Shown here piece after piece: positions 45,881 to 55,140 of a stretch of DNA of 64,000 nt. A program made the translations under genes and the position numbers. Source of the DNA: Tardiphaga alba (GTDB lineage: Bacteria; Pseudomonadota; Alphaproteobacteria; Rhizobiales; Xanthobacteraceae); contig NZ_CP036498.1 of assembly GCF_018279705.1 (NCBI RefSeq), forward strand, positions 3,551,001 to 3,615,000, read 5' to 3'. The first letter of the stretch is position 1; each line of letters starts with the position of its first letter. The notes beneath the pieces are model-generated. The model did no database searches. It saw nothing but the letters and a program-made list of their open reading frames with translations, and was not told where the DNA came from.

Positions 45881-48800
45881 TCACGCGTGCGAGGCCTGCT
45901 CCTTCTGCGCGACCACCACCGAGCCCGGGAACAGGCGCCGGATCAGGATGTAGAAGATCGGCGTGAAGATCAGCCCGAAGATGGTGACGCCGATCATGCC
46001 GAAGAACACGGCGACGCCGACCGCTTGGCGCATTTCCGAGCCCGAGCCCGACGAGATCACCAGCGGCAACACGCCGAGGATGAAGGCGAAGGACGTCATC
46101 AGGATCGGACGGATACGCAGGCGACACGCCTCGACAATGGCCTCGAGCTGGTCGCGGCCCTCCTGTTCGATGTCGCGCGCGAATTCGACGATCAGGATCG
46201 CGTTCTTCGCCGCAAGCCCCACCAGCACCACAAAGCCGATCTGTGTCAGGATGTTGATGTCCTGCCCCATGATGCGCACGCCGATAGTCGCCGCGAACAG
46301 GCACATCGGCACGATCAGGATGACCGCAAAAGGCAGCGACCAGCTACCATATTGCGCCGCCAGCACGAGATAGACGAACAGCACGCAGATCGGGAAGACG
46401 TAGAGACCGGCATTCCCGGCGGTGACCTGCTGATAGGACAGATCCGTCCATTCGAATGAGAATCCGCTCGGCAGCGTCTCGTCGGCGAGTTTCTTCATGG
46501 TGTTCAGCGCCGTCGCCGAACTGACGCCGGGCAGCGTGTCGCCCTGCAGCTCGGATGCCGGATAGAGATTGTAGCGCGGCACGCGGTCAGGCCCGGCCCG
46601 GTCCTCGAAATTCACGACGCTGCCGAGCAGCACCATATTGCCGCTGGCATTGCGAGTCTGCAGCCGAGCGAGATCGGCACGCTCCTTGCGGAATTGCAGA
46701 TCGGCTTGCGCTGTGACGTGATAGGTGCGGCCGAGAATGTTGAAGTCGTTGACATAGGCCGAACCGAAATAGGTCTGGATCGCCTCGTTGACATTGGCGA
46801 TCGGCACATTGAGCATCTGCGCCTTCTGCCGGTCGATATCGACGAAGACCTGCGGCGTGTTCGCGGTGAAGGGCGAGAACACCGATGTCAGGCCGGGCGC
46901 ACGGCGCGCGGCATTGACGAGTTCGTCCGTCGCCTTCTCCAGGAGATCGGGGCCCCTACCCTGATTGTCGAGAATGCGCATGGCGAAGCCGCCGCCGGTG
47001 CCGATGCCCGACACCGCGGGTGGCGGCACCACGATGACCAATGCGCCTTCGATGGCGGCGAGCCGCTTGCGCAATTCAGCCGTGATCTTCGTCGCCGAAT
47101 GGCCGTCCTTGGCGCGCTCTTCCGCATCCGCAAAGACCGGGAACAGCGCCGCGGCATTGGAGGCCTGCGTCCGCGTCGCACCATTGAATCCGGCGAAGGA
47201 CGGCACGCGGACGACGCCGGGCACCTCGAGCGCAATGCGCTCGATCTCGCGGACGACTTCGGTGGTGCGGCTCAGCGACGCCGCACCGGGCAGTTGCACG
47301 ACCACGATGACATAGCCGCGGTCCTGCGCGGGAATGAAGCCCTGCGGCGTCGCGTAAAGCAGCCAGCCGGCTGTGCCGATCAGTGCGGCATAGACCACGA
47401 GCATCAGCGCCAGATGATGGATGACAAAGCCGGCCGCAGTGCCATAGGCATGCGAGAGCTTGTCGAAGCCGCGATTGAACACGCCCGTAAACGCATTCCA
47501 GCCGCGCGCGATCACGTTCCAGTTCGGTGGCGGCTTCTTCTCGTGATGCTGGACCAGGATCATCGAGGCCAGCGCCGGTGACAAGGTCAGCGAACAGAAA
47601 CAGGAGATCGCCGTCGCCACCGCGATGGTGACGGCGAATTGCTGGAAGAACTGCCCGGAAATGCCGCCGAGAAAGGCAGTCGGCACGAACACCGCGCACA
47701 GCACCAGCGCGATCGAGATCAGGGCGCCGCCGACCTCGGTCATGGTCAGCAATGCCGCCTCACGCCGACTCTTGCCTTCGGCCAGATGGCGCTCGACATT
47801 TTCCACCACCACGATGGCGTCATCGACCACGATGCCGACCGCCAGCACGAGGCCGAACAAAGTCAGATTATTGATGGAGAAGCCGAGCGCCGCCATGACC
47901 GCGAAGGTGCCCACCAGCGACACCGGAATGGCGATGATCGGAATGATCGCCGGCCGCCAGCCCTGCAGGAACACCAGCACCACGATCACGACCAGCAACA
48001 TCGCCTCGTAGATCGTCTTGATCAGCTCATGCACCGACTGGGCGATGAATTCGGTGGGATTGTAGCCGATATTGTACTCAAGCCCTTTCGGGAATTCCGT
48101 CTTCAGTTTCGCCATGGTCTTGGCGATGGCATCCGCCGTGGCCAATGCGTTCGATCCCGGCCGCTGCGACACCGCGAGCGCCACTGCCGGCTTCTTCAGC
48201 AGGAAGCTGTTGGTCGTATAGGAGAGCGCGCCGAGCTCGATCCGCGCGACATCCTTCAAGCGCACGGTGCGGCCATCACTCCCCGCCTTGATGACGATAT
48301 TGCCGAACTCCGCCTGGTCCTTGAGACGCCCCGTAAAGGTCAGGTTCGGCGAGAAGGCGCGGTCGGAGATCGGCGGCTCCGCGATCTGGCCACCGGCGAT
48401 CTGGATATTTTGCGCACGGATCGCCGCGATCACGTCGCCCGCGGTCATGCCGAGATTGGCGATCTTGTCCGGATCCAGCCACAGCCGCATGGAATAGTCG
48501 CGGGCGCCAAATATCTGGATGTCGCCGACGCCGTCGAGGCGAAGCAGCTGGTCGCGCACGTTGCGCAGCGCATAGTTGGAAATATAGAGCTGGTCATAGG
48601 TGTCGTCGGGCGACAGCATGAACACGACCATCATCAGGTCGGGCGAGTTCTTGCGGGTGACGACGCCGTTGCGCTGGACCTCCTCGGGCAGGCGCGGCTG
48701 CGCGATGGCGACGCGGTTCTGCACCAGCACCTGTGCCTTATCGAGATCGGTGCCGAGCTTGAAGGTGACGGTGATGTTGAGCTGGCCGTTCGAGGTCGCC

Positions 48801-49048
48801 TGGCTGTAGAGATACAGCATGTCCTCGACGCCGTTGATCTCCTGCTCGATCGGCGTCGCGACGGTCTCGGACACGGTCTGAGCGGAAGCGCCGGGATATT
48901 GCGTGGTGATCACCACCGTGGGCGGCGCCACTTCCGGATATTCGGACACCGGCAGCGTCGTGTAAGCCAGCGCGCCGACGATGATCAGCACGATGGACAT
49001 CACCATCGCGAGGATCGGACGATTGATCGAGAGGCTGCCGAGATTCAT
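45881..49048 (-). CDS. RND multidrug efflux pump inner-membrane subunit (HAE-1, AcrB type)
   Basis: A 1055-residue inner-membrane proton-driven exporter of the AcrB type, with twelve spans and two large periplasmic loops. The proton-relay Asp pair is in VVDDAIVVVENVERH near residue 405. The N-terminus FINRPILAMVMS-type opening (INRPILAMVMSIVLIIVG) is standard. It is translated from an ATG overlapping the adaptor stop by 4 bp. No outer-membrane channel gene follows, so it must share a channel encoded elsewhere. Confidence 0.96.
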   Translation of the reverse strand: MNLGSLSINRPILAMVMSIVLIIVGALAYTTLPVSEYPEVAPPTVVITTQYPGASAQTVSETVATPIEQEINGVEDMLYLYSQATSNGQLNITVTFKLGTDLDKAQVLVQNRVAIAQPRLPEEVQRNGVVTRKNSPDLMMVVFMLSPDDTYDQLYISNYALRNVRDQLLRLDGVGDIQIFGARDYSMRLWLDPDKIANLGMTAGDVIAAIRAQNIQIAGGQIAEPPISDRAFSPNLTFTGRLKDQAEFGNIVIKAGSDGRTVRLKDVARIELGALSYTTNSFLLKKPAVALAVSQRPGSNALATADAIAKTMAKLKTEFPKGLEYNIGYNPTEFIAQSVHELIKTIYEAMLLVVIVVLVFLQGWRPAIIPIIAIPVSLVGTFAVMAALGFSINNLTLFGLVLAVGIVVDDAIVVVENVERHLAEGKSRREAALLTMTEVGGALISIALVLCAVFVPTAFLGGISGQFFQQFAVTIAVATAISCFCSLTLSPALASMILVQHHEKKPPPNWNVIARGWNAFTGVFNRGFDKLSHAYGTAAGFVIHHLALMLVVYAALIGTAGWLLYATPQGFIPAQDRGYVIVVVQLPGAASLSRTTEVVREIERIALEVPGVVRVPSFAGFNGATRTQASNAAALFPVFADAEERAKDGHSATKITAELRKRLAAIEGALVIVVPPPAVSGIGTGGGFAMRILDNQGRGPDLLEKATDELVNAARRAPGLTSVFSPFTANTPQVFVDIDRQKAQMLNVPIANVNEAIQTYFGSAYVNDFNILGRTYHVTAQADLQFRKERADLARLQTRNASGNMVLLGSVVNFEDRAGPDRVPRYNLYPASELQGDTLPGVSSATALNTMKKLADETLPSGFSFEWTDLSYQQVTAGNAGLYVFPICVLFVYLVLAAQYGSWSLPFAVILIVPMCLFAATIGVRIMGQDINILTQIGFVVLVGLAAKNAILIVEFARDIEQEGRDQLEAIVEACRLRIRPILMTSFAFILGVLPLVISSGSGSEMRQAVGVAVFFGMIGVTIFGLIFTPIFYILIRRLFPGSVVVAQKEQASHA

Positions 49049-50214
49049 GGCTTTGCGCCGCCAGCGGGAGCGACGGGCTTCACCTCGCCCATTTTCGGCG
49101 CAACCTTCGCCCCGACGCGGGCGCGCTGCAGGCCGTCGATGATGATGCGGTCGTCGGCCTTCAGGCCGTCGCGGATCACCCGCAGCCCATCATCAAGCGG
49201 ACCGAGCGTCACCGGCCGCGCTTCCACCGTATCGTCTGGCTTCACCACCATCACGATCTTTCGCGATTGGTCGGTGGCGAGCGCGGTGTCTGGAATCAGC
49301 AGCGCTTCATATTGCCCGCTGGCGATGACGCGGAGACGCGCGAACTGGCCCGGCAGGATCGAGAGGTCATGATTATCGACGATGGCGCGGCCGCGCAGCG
49401 TGCCGGTGCCGATATCGAGCCGGTTGTCGAGGAAGTCCATCTTCCCCTCCTTGGTCGGCTTGCTGTCGCCGGTCAGCGTAATCTGCACGGGGTTCGGCGT
49501 ATCGCGCGAGCTTGGCCGCCTGCCCTCGAACCACAGCCGGCTGTTGCGCTGATAGATGCTCTCGTCCATGTCGAAATACAGATAGATCGGCGTCATCGAC
49601 ACGATGGAGGTCAGCAGCGTGGCGCCACTGTCACTGCCATTGACGAGATTGCCGACGCTGATCAGATGCCGGCTGACGCGGCCATCGATGGGCGCGACCA
49701 CTTTCGTATATTCGAGATTGAGTTTTGCGAGCTTGAGCGCGCCTTCGGCCACCAGCACCGAGGCCTGTGCCGCCGCCAGCGCTTGGCTGCGCTGATCGAC
49801 GATGTTTTCGGAGATCGCCTGCGTCTTGATCAGCGTGGTGGCGCGGTCGAGTTCTTTCTGCGCGAGATCGACCTTGGCCTTGGCATCGTCGAGTTGGCCC
49901 TGCGCCTGCTCCGCCGCGGCTTCATACTGGCGCGGATCGATTTCGTAGAGAACATCGCCGGCCTTCACCACGGCGCCGTCCACAAATGTCACCTTGGTGA
50001 CAAAGCCGGTGACACGCGCGCGGATCTGCACCTGATCGACCGCATCGAAGCGACCGGTGAATTCATCCCAGTCGGTGGTCTGTTTCTTGAGCGGATTGGC
50101 GACCGTGACGGGGGGCGCCGGCGGTGCGGCTGCCTCCGGCTTCTTCTCGCAGCCGGCAAGCAGCACGGCGAGGATGACGGACGCGGCGGGAATGATCGAT
50201 CTGACGCAATTCAA
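49045..50214 (-). CDS. RND efflux periplasmic adaptor lipoprotein (AcrA type)
   Basis: An about 389-residue membrane fusion protein. The lipobox is VLLAGC near residue 22. It has a lipoyl half-motif (RVTGFVTKVTFVDGAVVKAG), a long coiled coil (about 85-165) and barrel segments. It bridges the inner pump to an outer channel. The frame opens with TTG at 50232; I favour the TTG at 50214 because it has GGGGG at 8 nt and gives a normal lipoprotein signal. It is upstream of, and coupled to, the pump gene. Confidence 0.93.
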   Translation of the reverse strand: MNCVRSIIPAASVILAVLLAGCEKKPEAAAPPAPPVTVANPLKKQTTDWDEFTGRFDAVDQVQIRARVTGFVTKVTFVDGAVVKAGDVLYEIDPRQYEAAAEQAQGQLDDAKAKVDLAQKELDRATTLIKTQAISENIVDQRSQALAAAQASVLVAEGALKLAKLNLEYTKVVAPIDGRVSRHLISVGNLVNGSDSGATLLTSIVSMTPIYLYFDMDESIYQRNSRLWFEGRRPSSRDTPNPVQITLTGDSKPTKEGKMDFLDNRLDIGTGTLRGRAIVDNHDLSILPGQFARLRVIASGQYEALLIPDTALATDQSRKIVMVVKPDDTVEARPVTLGPLDDGLRVIRDGLKADDRIIIDGLQRARVGAKVAPKMGEVKPVAPAGGAKP

Positions 50215-50398
50215 GACAAATGCCCCCAACAAGCCGACTGACCGAAATCAATCCTACATGAAAATTGCGACGCGTCGAAGTTTTTACAACCGACCGCCGC
50301 AACCTCATCCGGGTGAGCAAATGGGCGGCAGCCGCCCGACGCGCAAGGCGCCCCGGCCGCACGAAAGTTTGATGCGGCCTATACCGGCGGATAGCTTG

Positions 50399-51565
50399 TC
50401 AGCAGTCGCTCGGCGCAGGATTGCCGGCAAAACGCTCGCCCATCCAGATCACCGCCGCATTGGCCGAGTCGCGCGCGGCGAAGCCGTGATTGACGTTGGG
50501 CATCAGATGCATGGTGACGCGGCTGCCGGCTTTGCACTGGCGCTGGAAATAGGCCTGGGTTACGGCCGGCTGCACCAGATTGTCGTTGCTGCCCTGGGCG
50601 AGGAAGAGCGGGATGTTCTTCGGCAACGTCCCCGGTGAATTGCGCGCGGCCAGCGATTTGTAGGGCTCGACCGTCGCAATACTGGGCACCGACAGGAATG
50701 TCTGCTCGAGCACCTTTTCCTGGCTCTGCCGCTCGATGATGTCGAAGATGCTTTCGATGCATTCATTGGCGAGCCGATCGACCGTCGCCATCGCGGCGGG
50801 GACGACGACCTTGTCGATGGGCGCCTTGAACACGCGGGCCCAGGACCACAGCGTCATCGCCGTGAGATTCTTGCCGCCGGAGGTCATGAAGTCATCGGCC
50901 ATCAGCGTGACCAGATCGGTGGCCGGTGCGGCGGCAGCCACGCCGACGAGATTGAGTTCGGGCGCATAGGTCCTGGCGAGAAGCCCCGTATAAAGCGCGG
51001 CATGGCCGCCCTGCGAGTGGCCCCAGACCGCGAAACTGTTGCCACCGCCGGCATTGGGCAGCCCGCGCGCCACGCGCACGGAATCCAGCACCGCGCGCGC
51101 TTCGCTGCTGCCGATCAGATACGGATGCGGCCCGGCCGTGCCGAGACCGGGATAATCGGTGGCGACCACGATGGCGCCGCGTTCGATCAGTGGCCACAGC
51201 CCCTGCATCTGCTGAAACACGAACAGCGCCAGCGACGGCGCGCAATGCGGGACGACGCCTGTGGTGGGATGTGCCCATGCGACGACGGGGCGACCATTGG
51301 GTGGCGCTGCGCCGGGCGGAATGACGGCGACGCCGGAGACCGCGATCGGCTCGTCATTCATGCCCCTGGAGCGATAGAGAATCCGAAAGGCCTGCGCACC
51401 CGCGGGCGCAAACTGCATCGGCTCAGAGCGGATCAGCGTGCCCGGCGGGCCGGCGATCTCCTGCGGCGTGGCTTGATAGAACGGCGTTTGCGCCATCGTA
51501 GGTACAGCAACAGCTGCGAGCAACGTGATCAGGACATGTCGCAACAAAGCCCGGCTCCTTGTCAT
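50399..51565 (-). CDS. Secreted alpha/beta-hydrolase lipase (secretory lipase family)
   Basis: A 388-residue protein with a signal peptide (LLRHVLITLLAAVAVPTMA, cleaved near residue 26). The nucleophile is Ser184 in VWGHSQGGHAALY, with a likely Asp in TDYPGLGTAG and a late His in VNHGFAARD. This matches the secretory-lipase (PF03583-like) family seen in fungi and actinobacteria. It is 3 bp after the DUF4403 gene on the same strand, suggesting a joint envelope function. Confidence 0.9.
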   Translation of the reverse strand: MTRSRALLRHVLITLLAAVAVPTMAQTPFYQATPQEIAGPPGTLIRSEPMQFAPAGAQAFRILYRSRGMNDEPIAVSGVAVIPPGAAPPNGRPVVAWAHPTTGVVPHCAPSLALFVFQQMQGLWPLIERGAIVVATDYPGLGTAGPHPYLIGSSEARAVLDSVRVARGLPNAGGGNSFAVWGHSQGGHAALYTGLLARTYAPELNLVGVAAAAPATDLVTLMADDFMTSGGKNLTAMTLWSWARVFKAPIDKVVVPAAMATVDRLANECIESIFDIIERQSQEKVLEQTFLSVPSIATVEPYKSLAARNSPGTLPKNIPLFLAQGSNDNLVQPAVTQAYFQRQCKAGSRVTMHLMPNVNHGFAARDSANAAVIWMGERFAGNPAPSDC

Positions 51566-51568
51566 CGC

Positions 51569-53026
51569 TCACATCCCGTAAAGCAGCTTCAAGCGCCCGG
51601 CCGCGCGCAGCTGCACCTGCAACGCATCGCTCGCCAGCGCGATCTTCGATACACCCGCCGATGCAAGCTGCACTTCGCTGCGGAAACCATCACTGAGCGG
51701 CCGGCTCAGCTTTGCATTGGCCGAGGTCATCAGGCGATCGTGTTCGGCTTTGTAGTCCAGCGCCATCTTCGCTTTGAGCTGCTGCAGGAAGTCGTTGTTA
51801 CTGAGCAGCGCTGCCACATCCGACGCCGCGATGGTGGCCGCATCGGCCTGCAGCGCGAGATCGGGGAATTGCACGGCGCCATCGTCGCCCGGCTGCGGTG
51901 TCGCCGTGAGATAGACCCAGTCGCCGGGCCCCGAGGGCGATGACAGCCGCAAGCCAACCACGAGTTTGCCGTTCGACGGATAGATATCGAAATCGGCAAA
52001 GCCCGGCCCGCCCTGCGCAGCCGATGCCGCGAGCGCCGTCTGCACCTGCTGCTTGATGGCGGCATAGGCGATGCTGACGGGCACGAGGACTTCGAAACGC
52101 CCGGGCGCACTGACCTCGGAGCCCAGCGCCGGCAATGGCGTCGGTGCAGGCGCCGGCGGCTGCGTGCCTATAAATGTCTGCGTGGTCGTCGTCAGTTCGG
52201 CGGAGCCTTCGAGCACATTGCCCTGCGCACGCACGCCCGAGAACGCGATGCCCTGTGGCATGGTCTGCACCCAGATCGGCGGCGTATCGACGATCTGCAC
52301 ATTGGCGAACGCCTTCTGCCAGGCCTGCGTCGCCTTCGCCTTGATATTCAGCGCGCGGATATTCGCGGTGACGTCGCCCTGGATCTTCGCGAGCTGCGCC
52401 CTGATCTTCGGCTCCACATATTTCGACATGTTGATGCGGAAGCCGAGGATCTGCAGCTCCGGCGGCTCCTGCCAGCGAAAGCCTTCGCTCATGTCGAGCG
52501 TCACCGACCAATCCTGCCGCAATTGCGGACGCGCGCTGGCATAGACGGTCATCGCGCCCTCCGCCCCGCCTTTCAACATACGCGCAAAGCCGCGGGTGCC
52601 TTGCGCCTCTACACTGCCGAACAAGGGCGTGGATGCGACGAGGCGTCCACTCTCCGCGCGCATGGACACCGGACCCGTGCGCTCGATCTCGCCCGAATAG
52701 GTGCAATCCACATTGACCATGCGGCCCAGGATCCGGCGCTGCCAGCAACTGGTGGTGCGGTCATCGAACGACGCCAGCACTTTCGGCACGCGGCGCGCCA
52801 GTGCATTGTTGATGGCGGGGATGCCGAATTCGATGATCGCGGAAATCTGCGATGTGGTGATGGCCGGCATGGCCTGATCCGCACCGAGCGGCGGCTTGTC
52901 GGCAGCGAATGCGACTGTCGGCAAGACGACACAAAGAATGGCGCCGATGGGCCAACGAACCCAGGATCGCGTTAAGCCTGATTCAAATTGTCGAGGCGGA
53001 ACAACAGACGTCAGCGTCTTCGTCAT
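51569..53026 (-). CDS. DUF4403-family secreted protein
   Basis: A 485-residue exported protein. The signal span is WVRWPIGAILCVVLPTVAFA, after a basic N-terminus. The body is long beta-rich sequence with two similar halves (PAINNALARRVPKVLASF in the first; VLVPVSIAYAAIKQQVQTAL in the second), matching DUF4403. I start at the ATG 53026 (AGG upstream), not 53074. DUF4403 proteins may be lipid-binding; that is a guess. It is co-directional and 3 bp from the lipase gene. Confidence 0.85.
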   Translation of the reverse strand: MTKTLTSVVPPRQFESGLTRSWVRWPIGAILCVVLPTVAFAADKPPLGADQAMPAITTSQISAIIEFGIPAINNALARRVPKVLASFDDRTTSCWQRRILGRMVNVDCTYSGEIERTGPVSMRAESGRLVASTPLFGSVEAQGTRGFARMLKGGAEGAMTVYASARPQLRQDWSVTLDMSEGFRWQEPPELQILGFRINMSKYVEPKIRAQLAKIQGDVTANIRALNIKAKATQAWQKAFANVQIVDTPPIWVQTMPQGIAFSGVRAQGNVLEGSAELTTTTQTFIGTQPPAPAPTPLPALGSEVSAPGRFEVLVPVSIAYAAIKQQVQTALAASAAQGGPGFADFDIYPSNGKLVVGLRLSSPSGPGDWVYLTATPQPGDDGAVQFPDLALQADAATIAASDVAALLSNNDFLQQLKAKMALDYKAEHDRLMTSANAKLSRPLSDGFRSEVQLASAGVSKIALASDALQVQLRAAGRLKLLYGM

Positions 53027-53240
53027 GTGGACCTCGACCTGCGCCCGACAGCACGGCACCTGCAATGGCACCATGCCACCTTACCACCTGTGGATGACGT
53101 ATCAAGCAGGTGCGTATCGCGCGGAGCTTGTCTGCAGCTTTTCAAGGGGATGAGCCGTTGTGTCGCGTCTGGCGTGTGCGGCATGGCGAGACGCGCCCGG
53201 ATCGATTACATTCGGCGCTCCATTATCAGAAGGAACCATT

Positions 53241-54542
53241 GTGTTATCGCTCGAACTCGGGATCGTCGCGGTCCTGATCGTCCTCAACGGCCTGCTCGCA
53301 ATGTCCGAGCTGGCGATCGTTTCGTCCCGCCCTGCCCGCCTCGCCGGCCTCGTCGAAAAAGGCGTGAAGGGCTCGCGCCGCGCACTGGCGCTGTCCTCGG
53401 ACCCCGGCAAGTTTCTCTCCACCGTGCAGATCGGCATCACGCTGATCGGCGTGCTCTCGGGCGCATTCTCGGGCGCAACCCTTGGTCAGCGCCTGACGGC
53501 GGAGCTGCTCGATCTCGGCATGTCGAAAGGCCTTGCCGATACGCTCGGCGTCGGCATCGTCGTCTCGCTCATCACCTACGCATCGCTGATCATCGGCGAA
53601 CTCGTGCCCAAGCAGATCGCATTGCGCGATCCCGAAGCCGTTGCCGTGCGCGTTGCGCCGGCGATGGTGTTGCTGGCGAAGATTTCATTGCCCGTGGTGT
53701 GGCTGCTGGACCGCTCCGGCAAAGCGATCCTGTTCCTGCTCGGCCAGCGCGGCGTCAATGAAGACAAGGTCAGCGAGGCCGAGATCCATACGCTGGTGAC
53801 GGAAGCGGAGACCGCGGGCGTGCTCGAACCCGGCGAGAAGGAAATGATCGCCGGCGTGATGCGCTTAGGCGACCTCCCCGTCGGCGCGGTGATGACGCCG
53901 CGCCATGAGGTGGCGATGATCGACCTCGCCGATCCCATCGAGACCATTCACGCCGAAATCACCGGCTCGTCGCATTCGCGCTTTGCGGTGTTCGACGGCA
54001 ACATGGATTCCGCCATCGGCATCGTGCAGGCCAAGGACCTGCTCGGCGCGTTTCTCGCCGGAGGCACGCCGGATATCCGCGCGCTGGTGCGCGAGGCGCC
54101 GGTGATCCCCGACACGCTGGATGCGCGCGACGTCGTGCGGATCCTGCGTGAGTCCGCCGTGCATATGGGCCTCGTCCATGACGAATACGGCACCTTCCAG
54201 GGCGTCGTGACATCGGCCGACATTCTCGAAGCCATCGTCGGCGCGTTCCACACCGAGGAAGGCCCGGCCGAACTCGCCTTCCACAAGCGGGAGGATGGCT
54301 CCTATCTGATCTCCGGCTGGATGCCGGCGCTGGAATTCATGTCGCTGCTGGCGATCGAGCCGCCGCAGGGCTCGCGGCCGTATCAGACCTTTGCGGGCTT
54401 CCTGCTCTATGAGTTCGGCCGCATCCCCGATGTCGGCGACGCCATCATCTCGCATGGCTGGACATTCGAGGTGATGGATCTCGACGGCCGCCGCATCGAC
54501 AAGGTGCTGGCGACGAAGATGGTCGAGGAAGAGACGGGCTAG
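53241..54542 (+). CDS. CNNM/HlyC-CorC family transporter-like protein with CBS domains
   Basis: A 433-residue protein: an N-terminal DUF21/CNNM membrane domain (about 5-180) with FLSTVQIGITLIGVLSGAFSG and SLIIGELVPKQIALRDPE, a CBS pair (about 190-330) with MTPRHEVAMID and GLVHDEYGTFQGVVT, and a C-terminal CorC/HlyC domain ending LLYEFGRIPDVGD. Such proteins are tied to Mg2+ or Co2+ homeostasis. Translation starts at GTG 53241, with AAGGAACC 4 nt upstream. Confidence 0.92.
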   Translation: MLSLELGIVAVLIVLNGLLAMSELAIVSSRPARLAGLVEKGVKGSRRALALSSDPGKFLSTVQIGITLIGVLSGAFSGATLGQRLTAELLDLGMSKGLADTLGVGIVVSLITYASLIIGELVPKQIALRDPEAVAVRVAPAMVLLAKISLPVVWLLDRSGKAILFLLGQRGVNEDKVSEAEIHTLVTEAETAGVLEPGEKEMIAGVMRLGDLPVGAVMTPRHEVAMIDLADPIETIHAEITGSSHSRFAVFDGNMDSAIGIVQAKDLLGAFLAGGTPDIRALVREAPVIPDTLDARDVVRILRESAVHMGLVHDEYGTFQGVVTSADILEAIVGAFHTEEGPAELAFHKREDGSYLISGWMPALEFMSLLAIEPPQGSRPYQTFAGFLLYEFGRIPDVGDAIISHGWTFEVMDLDGRRIDKVLATKMVEEETG

Positions 54543-54553
54543 CCTCCATTCCG

Positions 54554-54670
54554 CCCTCATGGTGAGGAGCGCGCCCTTGCGCGCGTCTCGAACCATGAGC
54601 TGTCTTGGCTCGGAGATTGCGGCCATCCTTCGAGACGCCGCGCAAAATACGCGGCTCCTCAGGATGAGGG
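54554..54670. repeat. Palindromic repeat, family E copy 2 (inverted relative to copy 1)
   Basis: A 117-bp inverted repeat, CCCTCATGGTGAGGAGCGC to CTCCTCAGGATGAGGG. It is the reverse complement of the arrangement at 13912-14017. Its CCATGAGG-type end lies 11 bp after the plus-strand CNNM stop, mirroring the placement of copy 1 after ribD. Confidence 0.88.
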
Positions 54671-54692
54671 CGGAGTGCGGTAAAGCACGACG

Positions 54693-55037
54693 TTACAAAA
54701 TTTCCAGAACAGTCTCAGCCGGCCGGCATACGCGTGCGCCCTTGGGCGTCACGACGACCGGCCGGTTGAGCAGGATGGGATGTGCGGCGATGGCATCGAG
54801 CAGCGCATCGTCGCCCTGCGTGGGATCGGCGAGCCCGAGTTCGCCATAGACCGCTTCCTTCTCGCGAAGCAAACCGCGCACACCGCCGACAGCTTTGGCC
54901 AAAGCCTTGAGCTGCTGTCGATCCGGCGGCGTCTTGAGATATTCGATCACCACCGGTTCGACACCACGCTCCTGAAGCAGAGCGAGCGTGGTGCGCGAGG
55001 TGCCGCAACGCGGATTGTGATAGATCGTGACGGTCAT
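54693..55037 (-). CDS. arsC: Arsenate reductase, glutaredoxin-type
   Basis: A 114-residue ArsC. The catalytic Cys11 is in YHNPRCGTSRTTLALL and the Arg region reads LLNRPVVVTPKGARVCRP, both family-typical. It reduces arsenate to arsenite using glutathione/glutaredoxin. No other ars gene is adjacent, so arsenic work is uncertain; some chromosomal members are general thiol reductases. It follows parC across REPIN A5 on the same strand. Confidence 0.93.
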   Translation of the reverse strand: MTVTIYHNPRCGTSRTTLALLQERGVEPVVIEYLKTPPDRQQLKALAKAVGGVRGLLREKEAVYGELGLADPTQGDDALLDAIAAHPILLNRPVVVTPKGARVCRPAETVLEIL

Positions 55038-55047
55038 GCTCGGACCC

Positions 55048-55137
55048 GTAGCCCGGATGAAGCGCAGCGCAATCCGGGGGCAGCAAAACTAGTTGAAACG
55101 CCGGTCCCCGGGTTTCGCTTCGCTCCACCCGGGCTAC
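55048..55137. repeat. REPIN-like element, family A copy 5
   Basis: A 90-bp element with GTAG...CTAC ends. Its right end is 3 bp after the parC stop; its left end is 10 bp upstream of the arsC start. Confidence 0.9.
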
Positions 55138-55140
55138 ACA

